A DNA stretch of 64,000 nt from a virus: positions 19,187 through 83,186 of IMG/VR virus record IMGVR_UViG_3300044987_001050. One strand, written 5' to 3'. A model generated the notes under the pieces. The model worked only from the letters and a program-made list of their open reading frames with translations, was not told the DNA's origin and did not search any database. Made by a program: the position numbers and the translations under genes. Numbering within the stretch: position 1 is the first letter of the stretch; each line of letters opens with the position of its first letter. Shown one piece after another: positions 15,530 through 23,539 of the stretch.

Positions 15530-15881
15530 ACTAACCCGCGAAATGATCGAAGACTGCATTCTCAACTCGAAGGTATTTCGAGATGCGATCATCGACAACA
15601 TTATGCTTGCTCAGAAGCCGAACCTCCACGAGGAACTGCTGAAAGCCATGCATGATTCGGTTCAGCCCAACCACATCGGCGGCGGTACCACGATGAACAA
15701 GATCGCTTTCATCAAGGCAATCCGCGAACTCTCACAGAAACGCGCCCGCGAGTTCGTTGAACAGTATCCGTCGATCATCTCAGGTTCTGAATACTTTGGT
15801 CCTGGCGGCGCGTCGACCTTGGGCCTCGCTGATTCGAAGCACCTCGCCGAATCCTACATCTCGCTCCATTACCGCCCATGA
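15516..15881 (+). CDS. hypothetical protein, 121 aa
   Basis: The ATG 14 bases before the channel stop is preferred to one eight codons earlier. Helical protein with a YFGPGGASTLGLAD loop. Unrecognised. Confidence 0.7.
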   Translation: MNPIELTREMIEDCILNSKVFRDAIIDNIMLAQKPNLHEELLKAMHDSVQPNHIGGGTTMNKIAFIKAIRELSQKRAREFVEQYPSIISGSEYFGPGGASTLGLADSKHLAESYISLHYRP

Positions 15882-16243
15882 TGGCCAACGTTTTCATTAC
15901 ACGCACTAAGGGTACCCGCCGTCCTTCGCGCTACGCTGCCTTTGAGGCAAAGATGCGCGAGGAACAACACAAGCGGATGAAGGAGATCGGCACGCCCACG
16001 ATGTCTGAACTCAAAGAACGGGTCGAGGCGGCTGGCTATCACTTCGGTACCGCTATCAGGAACGAGTTTGTCAATATGTACCCAGCTGGGTATGTCGACA
16101 AAGCGGGTGAGAACCGCAAGTGTTGGGTGACATGGCATCCCACTAAAACCGAGAAGGCAACCCACATCTCGAAGAACTTCGACACACTAACCTACCGCCC
16201 GTTGCTCGACGACGATTTCTGCTTACCCCTACACATGCGATGA
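15878..16243 (+). CDS. hypothetical protein, 121 aa
   Basis: Basic N-terminal helix (TRRPSRYAAFEAKMREEQHKRMKE) followed by a mixed domain. Unrecognised. ATGA overlap on both sides. Confidence 0.7.
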   Translation: MMANVFITRTKGTRRPSRYAAFEAKMREEQHKRMKEIGTPTMSELKERVEAAGYHFGTAIRNEFVNMYPAGYVDKAGENRKCWVTWHPTKTEKATHISKNFDTLTYRPLLDDDFCLPLHMR

Positions 16244-16509
16244 TACCTCTATTCCAAACGATTGACGTGCACGAAGTGCTTGACCTCCCGATTGTCTTGC
16301 GTGACATGACGAAGACCCTTCGGTATTCATACATAGATCTATACGACCGCTATGAAGAAGCGGTCTTCTATGCCTCGAGTTCAACCGCGGATCAGCATAT
16401 GCTCGATAGTTTTCGGACTAACCCTCCCAAGCCGCCGACATGCGACGATGTTAGGAGTTACGACTTCACCGCTTTAGGCAACACCCTTTTCGTTTACGGA
16501 ATCATATGA
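16240..16509 (+). CDS. hypothetical protein, 89 aa
   Basis: Small protein with no recognised motif, linked by ATGA overlaps to the genes on either side. Confidence 0.68.
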   Translation: MIPLFQTIDVHEVLDLPIVLRDMTKTLRYSYIDLYDRYEEAVFYASSSTADQHMLDSFRTNPPKPPTCDDVRSYDFTALGNTLFVYGII

Positions 16510-16712
16510 AAGCACCAATCACAGTAACAATCACCGGCTTCGTTTCAATGGAACACGCAGAGGCTTGGGCCGCATGGTATGATGGCTCAGGCGAGCAACA
16601 GTCAGACGACTGGCTCGAGGAATGTGATGTTCCATCTGCATACCTCAAAGGCCCGCCGATCATCGAAGAAAACAACATCACGCTGGCCCTTCACGATCTC
16701 CCGCGTGGATGA
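16506..16712 (+). CDS. hypothetical acidic protein, 68 aa
   Basis: Begins with a beta-strand (PITVTITGFVSM), then an acidic, Trp-rich middle. Unrecognised. It is the last gene before the RNA ligase promoter. Confidence 0.68.
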   Translation: MKAPITVTITGFVSMEHAEAWAAWYDGSGEQQSDDWLEECDVPSAYLKGPPIIEENNITLALHDLPRG

Positions 16713-16720
16713 AAATCTGA

Positions 16721-16749
16721 TTTACATCCTCACCAAAATTTGATATAAT
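16721..16749 (+). promoter_or_regulatory. TTTACA-N17-TATAAT promoter, leaderless type
   Basis: Perfect -10 and standard spacing. Exactly seven bases separate the -10 hexamer from the ATG of the RNA ligase gene, so transcription should begin at or next to the start codon. Confidence 0.85.
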
Positions 16750-16756
16750 AACACAA

Positions 16757-17824
16757 ATGAAAATCGCTTCTGTAGAAAAACTAATTTCTGTTGAACCGCA
16801 TCCAAATGCGGACCGTCTTGATCTCGTCAAGGTGTTGGGTTACCAATGCGTGACCGAAAAGGGCCTGCATTCCGCTGGCGACCTCATCATCTACATTCAG
16901 CCTGACTCTGTCTTGCCTGAAGATGCAGCATGGGCTGAGGGCTATCGCAAGTACTCTCCTGGTCGTATCAAGGCCGTGAAGCTCCGCGGTGAATTCTCGG
17001 AAGGCATCATCGTGAAGTTCGAGCAAGTTGGTTTGGCTAATTCCTACGGGACTGAAGGATTTGATGTTGCTGAATTGCTTGGCGTCAAACACTACGAGCC
17101 ACCGCTTCCCCAAGATCTTTCTGCAAAGGGTGCCCTTCCTTTCGGCATCCCGAAGACCGACGAAGAGCGTTGGGAGAACATCACGGGCCGCTTGCCTTTC
17201 GGTGAGAAGGTTGATGTGTCTCTGAAGATCGACGGCCAATCATGGTCTGCATATTACAATGTCAAGACAAAGGAGTTCGGCGTGCTGGGCCGCACGATGG
17301 AATACAAGGAAGAGTGCTCCAACCGTTACACAGCACAGATCGAACGGTATGACATCAAGAACAAGCTTGTTCAATACTGCACTGAGCTTGGCATGTCGCT
17401 TTGTATCCGAGGCGAGTCTTATGGCGATGGCCTTCAAGCGCACTCATTCAATCCGCATGCGAAGGAAAAGGCAGGTCTTGCTATCTTCTCCGTATATCTC
17501 ATCGATGAACGCCGCTACGCTCGTAAAGGTCATCCGTTCTATTACCCGCTTGTTGCTGAACAACTCGGCCTTCCAACTGTGCCAATCCTCGAGCGTGACG
17601 TGGTGCTTACACAGGAACTCATCGACAAGTACTCCGTTGGTCTCAAGAAGATTGACGGCAAGCCATTCGAAGGCGTCGTGATCAACCACGGTGACTACGT
17701 CATCGAGCGCGAGTCGAACATCATGGTTTGCCCTGACGGAGTTGAACGCGATGTTGGCGGCGCAAAGACATACGTTGCTCATTCCTTCAAGGTCATCTCG
17801 AAGCACTACGATTCACAGAAGTGA
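16757..17824 (+). CDS. RNA ligase, DRB0094 (Rnl5-like) family, 355 aa
   Basis: The C-terminal part has the covalent nucleotidyltransferase motifs: SLKIDGQSW with the adenylated Lys at about residue 157, RGESYGDGLQ, FEGVVINHGDY and a final SFKVIS. The N-terminal 120 residues form the OB-like extension (HPNADRLDLVKVLG) of the DRB0094 group. These enzymes seal nicked or broken RNA ends, so it could repair cleaved tRNAs. No polynucleotide kinase partner is evident nearby. It has its own leaderless-type promoter. Confidence 0.9.
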   Translation: MKIASVEKLISVEPHPNADRLDLVKVLGYQCVTEKGLHSAGDLIIYIQPDSVLPEDAAWAEGYRKYSPGRIKAVKLRGEFSEGIIVKFEQVGLANSYGTEGFDVAELLGVKHYEPPLPQDLSAKGALPFGIPKTDEERWENITGRLPFGEKVDVSLKIDGQSWSAYYNVKTKEFGVLGRTMEYKEECSNRYTAQIERYDIKNKLVQYCTELGMSLCIRGESYGDGLQAHSFNPHAKEKAGLAIFSVYLIDERRYARKGHPFYYPLVAEQLGLPTVPILERDVVLTQELIDKYSVGLKKIDGKPFEGVVINHGDYVIERESNIMVCPDGVERDVGGAKTYVAHSFKVISKHYDSQK

Positions 17825-18409
17825 TCCGTGTTTGAGCAAAAGATAACGCGATACTCCGGTAAGCTGCTCTGCTTCAATAATGCTAGAGAAGGTCTTGCCG
17901 GAGTATTCAATCTTCTTTGATGTATGCCGCTTTGAACTTATAGACATTTTTCTACGAGTAGCATCGGAAGCAGAAGATCCCAATTTAGCAATAGACAAAT
18001 TTTTCCTATGCTCGTCTGAGAATGTCATTCCTTTCTTAGCAACAGATATTCGTCTGCGTGATTCATCAGATCGCTTGCATGATGCCGGATGCTCTTTCCC
18101 AAATTTGCCAACAAGCCGCTGACCATTCTCTCTAGTAAATCCACCAAGCCCGCCTGGTTTTAAGTTATACACATTTCCACTTGAGATGAATTCATCTGTT
18201 ACTAATTCACGTTCTTTAGCATATGCTTCAGTCGCGTTGTCAAACTCATGAAGCGTAACTCTTTTGAATTTTGATCTTCCGTGTTTCTTGATTGCTCTAG
18301 AGATTAGAGTGCCTGAACCAAGATAGTCATCATGATCTCCGCCATTTCTATGAACACCAATGTAAATTTTGCCAGTCTCTAAATTAGTAGTTTCATACAC
18401 GATGTACAT
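17813..18409 (-). CDS. GIY-YIG homing endonuclease, 198 aa
   Basis: The N terminus YIVYETTNLETGKIYIGVH is a GIY-YIG catalytic core, and DDYLGSGTLI follows. The rest contains NUMOD3-like DNA-binding repeats (SDESRRRISVAKKG, SDEHRKNLSIAKLG, SDATRRKMSISSKR). It is the only confident minus-strand gene and lies tail-to-tail with the RNA ligase, overlapping by 12 bases. The start is the ATG 5 bases beyond an AATAAATA box; a longer frame begins six codons upstream. It is a mobile self-propagating gene. Confidence 0.9.
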   Translation of the reverse strand: MYIVYETTNLETGKIYIGVHRNGGDHDDYLGSGTLISRAIKKHGRSKFKRVTLHEFDNATEAYAKERELVTDEFISSGNVYNLKPGGLGGFTRENGQRLVGKFGKEHPASCKRSDESRRRISVAKKGMTFSDEHRKNLSIAKLGSSASDATRRKMSISSKRHTSKKIEYSGKTFSSIIEAEQLTGVSRYLLLKHGSLL

Positions 18410-18414
18410 AACCA

Positions 18415-18422
18415 TATTTATT
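18415..18422 (-). promoter_or_regulatory. late-type -10 box (AATAAATA)
   Basis: Read on the minus strand, AATAAATA stands 5 bases before the GIY-YIG start codon. The same arrangement occurs at late plus-strand genes. Confidence 0.6.
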
Positions 18423-18427
18423 TCCAA

Positions 18428-18793
18428 ATGAGTGACACTTCAAGAGGCGGAGACGCCTACATCCCGTCTATGACGTGGGCCTACGCAGCTGAAGAGTTGC
18501 GTAGGCTCGCCTCGCAATTTACAATAGAGCGTAAGCAAGATCTTGAGAACAAGTTCATGTTTCGTATTGTGAGCGTTCAAAAGAAGCGGACTGATAAACC
18601 CGCCATCCCAGTGCATATAAATTTTGATATGCACACGAAAACGATGCAACAGCAAGAGACCCAAGCGATTCTTTCGACGTTCGATCAACTCGATGCGCTC
18701 GTCGAGAAATGCGACCGGCTCGAGCATGAGCGCGATCTTTGGAAAGCCGAAGCAGAACGTTGGCGGGAAATCGCCATGACGAAAGAAGACTAA
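18428..18793 (+). CDS. hypothetical coiled-coil protein, 121 aa
   Basis: The last 45 residues form a heptad-rich charged helix (DALVEKCDRLEHERDLWKAEAERW). The N-terminal half is unrecognised. It begins right next to the divergent homing endonuclease gene, whose insertion may have displaced its original promoter (inference). Confidence 0.72.
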   Translation: MSDTSRGGDAYIPSMTWAYAAEELRRLASQFTIERKQDLENKFMFRIVSVQKKRTDKPAIPVHINFDMHTKTMQQQETQAILSTFDQLDALVEKCDRLEHERDLWKAEAERWREIAMTKED

Positions 18794-19158
18794 TGTGTTT
18801 CATCCCGCCGCCTGCGCCACCTGCACCTCCGTCGCCTCGCAATATAGTTCACTGCCGAGGTTGCAACTCTCTAGTTGATGCTAGCGTCTGGGGAGACCTT
18901 TGCTCAATTTGTGTTGTCACTGGAGGAAAAAGTCCTCCGGCTGTAGAAGAGACTGTCTCACCTGGGTGGCATCCAACATCAATTCAAATAAAAGGTTGGG
19001 AACCTACATTACGTCCACAACGACCACTCCGAACGTCTCGTGAAGTTGTTTGTGAATCGCCTAAGGCGCCGATGTCATTCCAAGAGGAGATGGACGCAGC
19101 TCTTGCCTTTAATCCATTACAAGATTTGATTTTACAACGCACGAAGAATGTGATATAA
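18793..19158 (+). CDS. hypothetical zinc-knuckle protein, 121 aa
   Basis: Starts with a Pro-rich segment (PPPAPPAPPSP), then HCRGCN and CSIC, two Cys pairs that could bind one zinc. The rest is low in structure. The next promoter lies inside its last codons. Confidence 0.68.
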   Translation: MCFIPPPAPPAPPSPRNIVHCRGCNSLVDASVWGDLCSICVVTGGKSPPAVEETVSPGWHPTSIQIKGWEPTLRPQRPLRTSREVVCESPKAPMSFQEEMDAALAFNPLQDLILQRTKNVI

Positions 19159-19159
19159 T
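19131..19159 (+). promoter_or_regulatory. TTTACA-N17-TATAAT promoter, leaderless type
   Basis: Seven bases separate TATAAT from the ATG of the hydroxymethylase candidate. The promoter overlaps the end of the upstream gene. Confidence 0.85.
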
Positions 19160-19166
19160 TACTAAT

Positions 19167-19916
19167 ATGCTACCAATCTATAAAGTTGCCGACATTCGGC
19201 AAGCATTCGTTGAAAAATACCTAAGAGGAGATATCGTAACAAATGACACAGGTTCGTTGTCCGGTGCTGATACAGTCGAGATCCTCGGCGCTTCATTCAT
19301 TGCTGACGAGTCTGCAATCTTTGGTGTACCCAACTATCCTTACATCCAAAACGAGATTGATTGGTACATCTCGAAGTCGCTCAACGTGAATGACATTCCT
19401 GGCGAGGTGCCTAAGATCTGGAAGGCGGTTGCTTCTCCTGATGGTCTCATCAACTCGAACTACGGGTACCTCATCTTCTCCAAAGAAAACGGTGCACAGG
19501 TTTGCAATGTCATCGACACGCTATTGCAGTCGCCGTCGTCTCGACGTGCAACAATGATCTACACGCGGCCGACAATGCATGTTGATTTCAACACGAATGG
19601 CATGCAAGATTTCGTTTGCACGAACGCCGTGCAGTACATCATTCGCAACAATCGACTGCACGTGATCGTTCAGATGCGCTCTAACGACGCATGGGCAGGC
19701 TTCCGCAATGACCTGGCTTGGCAACTCTTCGTTCAGAAGTTTGTGCTTTATGCTTTGAATGCGCCACGTTTCAACAGCTTATATGAGCTAGGTGATGTTC
19801 ATTGGCAGGTGTCATCGTTGCACGTCTACCAACGCCAATTCTATTTGCTCGATCACTTCGCGAAGACGGGCGAACACCACATCACGCTCGAAAACTATAA
19901 CAAGCTTTACAAATGA
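19167..19916 (+). CDS. thymidylate synthase-fold enzyme, probable dCMP hydroxymethylase, 249 aa
   Basis: ThyA-family landmarks are in order: SSRRATMIYTRP (phosphate-binding Arg pair near 126-127), the nucleophile in DFVCTNAVQY (Cys151), QMRSNDAWAG (RSxD at 171-174) and SSLHVYQRQ. Aligning AGFRNDLAW with the thymidylate synthase GLPFNIAS block puts Asp182 where synthases have the base-reading Asn. An Asn-to-Asp change at this site marks dCMP-specific hydroxymethylases such as T4 gp42. A separate ThyX at 32383 could cover dTMP supply, which also argues that this enzyme makes 5-hydroxymethyl-dCMP. dUMP hydroxymethylation remains possible. Confidence 0.82.
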   Translation: MLPIYKVADIRQAFVEKYLRGDIVTNDTGSLSGADTVEILGASFIADESAIFGVPNYPYIQNEIDWYISKSLNVNDIPGEVPKIWKAVASPDGLINSNYGYLIFSKENGAQVCNVIDTLLQSPSSRRATMIYTRPTMHVDFNTNGMQDFVCTNAVQYIIRNNRLHVIVQMRSNDAWAGFRNDLAWQLFVQKFVLYALNAPRFNSLYELGDVHWQVSSLHVYQRQFYLLDHFAKTGEHHITLENYNKLYK

Positions 19917-20173
19917 ACATGGCTGAACAACATCGTGAAGACATCATCACCAAGGCAGAGGTTGAGGCTGAGCTTGATCAGCTATTAGGCAAGATCAGAA
20001 GCGAGCGCCAGCCTAACACACGCGGAGTTATGCTCCTAACACAATTCCTCGCAGGCCTGATGTTACAGTATGGAAATATTGATCAGTCCAAGCTTGACGC
20101 TCACGAGTTTATGTTTTGGCTTACTCATAATGGCGACGGAACTCTAATCACCCCGGCAATCAAAAACGCATGA
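19913..20173 (+). CDS. hypothetical protein, 86 aa
   Basis: Helical protein; an alternative start two codons downstream is possible. No recognised family. ATGA overlap with the hydroxymethylase gene. Confidence 0.7.
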   Translation: MNMAEQHREDIITKAEVEAELDQLLGKIRSERQPNTRGVMLLTQFLAGLMLQYGNIDQSKLDAHEFMFWLTHNGDGTLITPAIKNA

Positions 20174-20439
20174 CAACATATCAAACAATTCAGGAAGTAC
20201 TTGAGAAGGTAATCGGCGAAGCTAATACGCCTGAGCTGCGCGCAAAGGTTACGAAAGAACTTGAGGATCGTCTGAAGGAGTGTGTTCGTATCAAAGTCAT
20301 TTGCGACGAGACTACTAATCCGCCGTCAGTGATTTATATGAATGAGTTGCGCGGGATTGTCATTAAGGGAGATGCTAAGAAACCTGAAGAGACACAGTAC
20401 CGATTCAGGATTAGTTCAACCGGAATAAATGTTGTATGA
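20170..20439 (+). CDS. hypothetical protein, 89 aa
   Basis: Helix followed by a strand-rich half (IKVICDETTNPPSVIYMNE). Unrecognised small protein in the same chain of overlapping genes. Confidence 0.68.
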   Translation: MTTYQTIQEVLEKVIGEANTPELRAKVTKELEDRLKECVRIKVICDETTNPPSVIYMNELRGIVIKGDAKKPEETQYRFRISSTGINVV

Positions 20440-20636
20440 TAACACTTGAAAACATTAACAAGCAAGACGCGTGTAAGAACCTGCTCGAGTCTCCAGCACC
20501 TATCGTTGTTGGCCGCCTAATCGATGATATCCGCGCGTACATTTCGTTCGTGGACGCGCTTACTAAGCAAGTAAGGATTCATCCTATTGATGAAGACGAT
20601 CTGAACGAACTAATCGACAAACACATACCTTCATGA
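20436..20636 (+). CDS. hypothetical protein, 66 aa
   Basis: Short acidic helical protein, coupled by ATGA overlaps on both sides. Unrecognised. Confidence 0.66.
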   Translation: MITLENINKQDACKNLLESPAPIVVGRLIDDIRAYISFVDALTKQVRIHPIDEDDLNELIDKHIPS

Positions 20637-20935
20637 AGATGGCATCCTTAATAGAAACTCGCGAGCAGAAAAAGATCTGCTCATTGATAAACGAACTCGA
20701 AGAAATCCTTTTCAAGCATGTTGATTCGCCTGGCGTAGACATAACAGACCTCGAGATACCAAATCAACTTGTAAGACATGTAGCTCGTCAGATGTTGTTT
20801 CATACAAAGGCTTTTCCTGGCGTTCATGATCTCGACTATTCTCGTCTTGGCGTGCTAGCAATAACTCCGCCCAACTTCTCGATCAACTATTACACCACCT
20901 GGGCCTTCCAAGAAATTTACGACAATGCTGTTTAA
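20633..20935 (+). CDS. hypothetical protein, 100 aa
   Basis: Helical N-terminal half and a GVHDLDYSRLGVLAI segment. Unrecognised. It overlaps the HAD gene by 11 bases. Confidence 0.68.
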   Translation: MKMASLIETREQKKICSLINELEEILFKHVDSPGVDITDLEIPNQLVRHVARQMLFHTKAFPGVHDLDYSRLGVLAITPPNFSINYYTTWAFQEIYDNAV

Positions 20936-21311
20936 GAAAGGTGATCCTATTGCGGTTGACTTCGATGGAACTTGCGTAACACACGAATATCCGAAGGTCG
21001 GTCGATTCATCGGTGCACAGAAAGTGTTGCATCGTATTGTTGCTGAGGGCGGTAAGCTTATCTTATGGACAATGCGAAGCGGCGAACATCTCGATGATGC
21101 GCTTGCTTGGTTTGACGAGAATGATATTCCGCTCTACGGTATTCAGGTAAACCCAGGCCAGTACACATGGACGACTAGTCCTAAGGCGTATGCAAAGATT
21201 TACATCGATGATGCCGCGCTTGGTTGTCCCATGAAGCCAGGCTTTAAAGATGAACGTCCTTTCGTTGACTGGGACGCAGTAGAACTCTTACTATTCGGAA
21301 ACAATGCATAA
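20925..21311 (+). CDS. HAD-superfamily hydrolase, 128 aa
   Basis: HAD motif I is AVDFDGTCV (nucleophile Asp12), motif II is LILWTMRSG and motif IV is YIDDAALG. The compact single domain without a cap, with NPGQYTWTTSPKAYA, matches a group of small HAD proteins frequent in phages. Substrate unknown, probably a small phosphate ester. Confidence 0.82.
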   Translation: MLFKKGDPIAVDFDGTCVTHEYPKVGRFIGAQKVLHRIVAEGGKLILWTMRSGEHLDDALAWFDENDIPLYGIQVNPGQYTWTTSPKAYAKIYIDDAALGCPMKPGFKDERPFVDWDAVELLLFGNNA

Positions 21312-21639
21312 AGAAGACCTCCAAGAAATCGTTGACTTGTCCGATATGTTAACGACCGACATCGAAAGTTTCATCGGCGAGTTCAACGATGAACTAACGA
21401 GAAGTCGACTCACGGAAATCATGCGAATGTACTTCGTTAGAGTTCGCGCGATAACACGTCTTCCGATTGACATCAACAAGATTGGGTTGTGCAACATCAG
21501 TAAGATAGCGCCAACTATTGGATCTGACTTTGGTTTACCTACAGACAGATCTGAAAACGAAATAAGAGCTAATGCATACACCCAAAGTGCCTTTCGAGAT
21601 ATCTCCCGCATTATTGAAGACAATCAAGTTTCGTCCTGA
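21304..21639 (+). CDS. hypothetical protein, 111 aa
   Basis: Helical acidic protein without recognised motifs. Its last 68 bases overlap the start of the NADAR gene in another frame. Confidence 0.65.
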   Translation: MHKEDLQEIVDLSDMLTTDIESFIGEFNDELTRSRLTEIMRMYFVRVRAITRLPIDINKIGLCNISKIAPTIGSDFGLPTDRSENEIRANAYTQSAFRDISRIIEDNQVSS

Positions 21640-22099
21640 TGGGTACGTGGACAATTGGTTCTCGAACATGTTACCATTCGATCACCCGCTTGTCGTTGAC
21701 GGAATAACATACTTCTCGGTCGAGAATTTTTACCAAGCTTCAAAGATTGAGGCATACCGGCGCGAGTTGCGCGTCGAGATTGCAAGCATGAGCCCGCCTA
21801 AGTCGAAGGCATGCTTCCGGAGGGAACCTGACAAGTTTGTCGTGATGCAGGATTGGACGACGGGCCGCAAGCTCCGAACAATGCAGTATGCGCTCAACTG
21901 GAAGTTCTTGCCAGGCACGTCATGGCACGAGAAGCTTATGCAAACCCAAGCCGATCCTATCATTGAGTTCAACAACTGGAACGACACGTTCTGGGGCTGG
22001 GACATCAGGAAGGAGACAGGCTCAAATCATTTAGGCAGACTACTGATGGAAATGCGCGCGCGGTTTGCTCAAAGCACGCTCGACTCTTTCATGTCATAA
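21572..22099 (+). CDS. NADAR (YbiA/DUF1768) family protein, 175 aa
   Basis: WFSNMLPFDHPLVVDGITY followed by SVENFYQASK is the signature opening of NADAR domains, and WNDTFWGWDIRKETGSNHLGRLL is the typical C-terminal block. The chemistry would be N-glycosidic cleavage of ribose-linked substrates. It is diverged from the member at 12124, so the two are unlikely to be recent duplicates. The position beside base-modification genes suggests a nucleotide or DNA role (inference). The long overlap with the preceding gene leaves the exact start uncertain. Confidence 0.85.
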   Translation: MHTPKVPFEISPALLKTIKFRPDGYVDNWFSNMLPFDHPLVVDGITYFSVENFYQASKIEAYRRELRVEIASMSPPKSKACFRREPDKFVVMQDWTTGRKLRTMQYALNWKFLPGTSWHEKLMQTQADPIIEFNNWNDTFWGWDIRKETGSNHLGRLLMEMRARFAQSTLDSFMS

Positions 22100-22104
22100 T
22101 GTTA

Positions 22105-22133
22105 TTTACATATGACGTCCAATAGTGTATAAT
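22105..22133 (+). promoter_or_regulatory. TTTACA-N17-TATAAT promoter, leaderless type
   Basis: Seven bases separate TATAAT from the ATG at 22141. It would drive the sugar-activation genes as one operon. Confidence 0.86.
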
Positions 22134-22140
22134 CATAAAA

Positions 22141-22509
22141 ATGGAAATACTCAGCGTTAACACAGTAAAAGAAACCGAAGCGATGCGCGTCCTTGACGAG
22201 TGCCGTGCAACGATGGAAAAGAAGGGGAACGATTATCAGAATCCGCACTCGCGTATTCGACAAGCGGACTATTATCCTGCAGGCGTTGCGACGATACTTG
22301 ACATCGTGCATGCCAAGGTTCTCCGCATGAGGTCCGTCATCGAAGCGATGGAGAACGATCCTAACTACGTCCCCAACTTCGAATCGTTCGAAGACTCATG
22401 CAAGGATGCAATCAATTACCTTGCCTTCGGTGTCTCATACTCTCGCGGCAAGATTGATGGCCAAGATCCTTCGCGAGATTTTCTTAACCGCATGACACGC
22501 AAAGCATGA
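22141..22509 (+). CDS. nucleotide-modification-associated (Nmad1/DUF1599-like) protein, 122 aa
   Basis: The pattern CRATMEKKGNDYQNP, a central DIVHAKVLRM and FEDSCKDAINYLAFG resembles DUF1599, described as nucleotide modification associated domain 1. The function is unproven, but the family is found with phage base-modification enzymes. Its place as first gene of the sugar operon, downstream of a hydroxymethylase, fits. The assignment is by motif memory only. Confidence 0.65.
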   Translation: MEILSVNTVKETEAMRVLDECRATMEKKGNDYQNPHSRIRQADYYPAGVATILDIVHAKVLRMRSVIEAMENDPNYVPNFESFEDSCKDAINYLAFGVSYSRGKIDGQDPSRDFLNRMTRKA

Positions 22510-23018
22510 ACATAACATGTCCTTTCAGGCACGTCGTCACCGACGTTGATGGTGTCCTCACGGACGGTTCATTTCATTATTCCCCTGACGGTAAAACGCA
22601 CAAGGTCTTTGGGCCGCATGATTCTGACGGTGTCAAGATCTTTCGTCGTTTGGGAATTGCTGTCTATGCGATCTCGGCGGATAAGCGTGGGTTTCCAATC
22701 ACGCTAGCGAGGATGAATGACATGAATGTCCCCATTGAATATGTTACTGAGAACAACCGATATCGGTTTGTCGCAGATAAGTTTGTGTTAGGCGATACAT
22801 GCTTCATCGGTGATGGCATTTTCGACGCGGCCCTCCTCGCGGATTGTTCATTCTCGTTCTCTCCATCGAACGCGCCTGACTTCGTTCGACAATATGCTAA
22901 GCACAACTGCAAAGCCCGCGGCGGTAACGGTGTCCTTCTTGAAGCAGCACTATATACTATCAGCACCTGGTTCCCCAATGAACTTGATGCCCTACTTAAA
23001 GACCTAAGACTACTATGA
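22506..23018 (+). CDS. KdsC-like sugar-phosphate phosphatase (HAD), 170 aa
   Basis: The opening VVTDVDGVLTDGSFHY with HDSDGVKIFRRLGI closely follows KdsC and NeuA-type HAD phosphatases, and GDGIFDAALLADCSFSF is motif IV. KdsC removes the phosphate from KDO-8-phosphate. Here the neighbours suggest a pentose 5-phosphate substrate instead (inference). All catalytic Asp residues appear present. ATGA overlaps link it to both neighbours. Confidence 0.82.
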   Translation: MNITCPFRHVVTDVDGVLTDGSFHYSPDGKTHKVFGPHDSDGVKIFRRLGIAVYAISADKRGFPITLARMNDMNVPIEYVTENNRYRFVADKFVLGDTCFIGDGIFDAALLADCSFSFSPSNAPDFVRQYAKHNCKARGGNGVLLEAALYTISTWFPNELDALLKDLRLL

Positions 23019-23539
23019 AGATCATCCTCGACGAAATGACTCGAATGGGCGACGCCCTCGACACAAAAGAAGTTCAGACATACGTTAACTCTCTCGCGTA
23101 TAGGTTAATATCCAAGCCAGCTATCGTAGGTCTCGCGGCGGGTCGTATGGGATACGCGTTGCGAGCATTCATCATGCGCCTCAATCACATGGGTTTCAAC
23201 GCAAGCATGATAGGCGACACGAACGTCCCTCTTATCACCGCGAATGATATCGTGCTCGTGAACAGTTCATCAGGTGAAACTCCGTCGATCCTTTTGTATG
23301 TTAAGCAAGCCCGTGACGCAGGTTCGCGTGTTTACACGACGACGTGCAACCCGATGTCGTCCATCGGCAGACTATCACATGAAGTTATTCCTCTCCCGAA
23401 AATCAATTCGGTTCAGCTGATGAAGTCGGCTTACGAACAATTCTCGATGCTGTTATATGATCACATCGTCATGGAGCTTTCATCAAAACTAAACCTAGAC
23501 CCTGAGTTCACGACTCATAATCACTCAATCCTCGAATAA
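23015..23539 (+). CDS. SIS-domain sugar-phosphate isomerase, 174 aa
   Basis: The SIS fold is seen as VGLAAGRMGYALRAFIMRLNHMG, then VLVNSSSGETPS and a C-terminal SAYEQFSMLLYDHIV. This layout is shared by 6-phospho-3-hexuloisomerases and arabinose-5-phosphate isomerases. Between a ribulose-phosphate epimerase and a KdsC-like phosphatase, ribulose 5-phosphate to arabinose 5-phosphate is the most economical role (inference). Confidence 0.82.
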   Translation: MKIILDEMTRMGDALDTKEVQTYVNSLAYRLISKPAIVGLAAGRMGYALRAFIMRLNHMGFNASMIGDTNVPLITANDIVLVNSSSGETPSILLYVKQARDAGSRVYTTTCNPMSSIGRLSHEVIPLPKINSVQLMKSAYEQFSMLLYDHIVMELSSKLNLDPEFTTHNHSILE

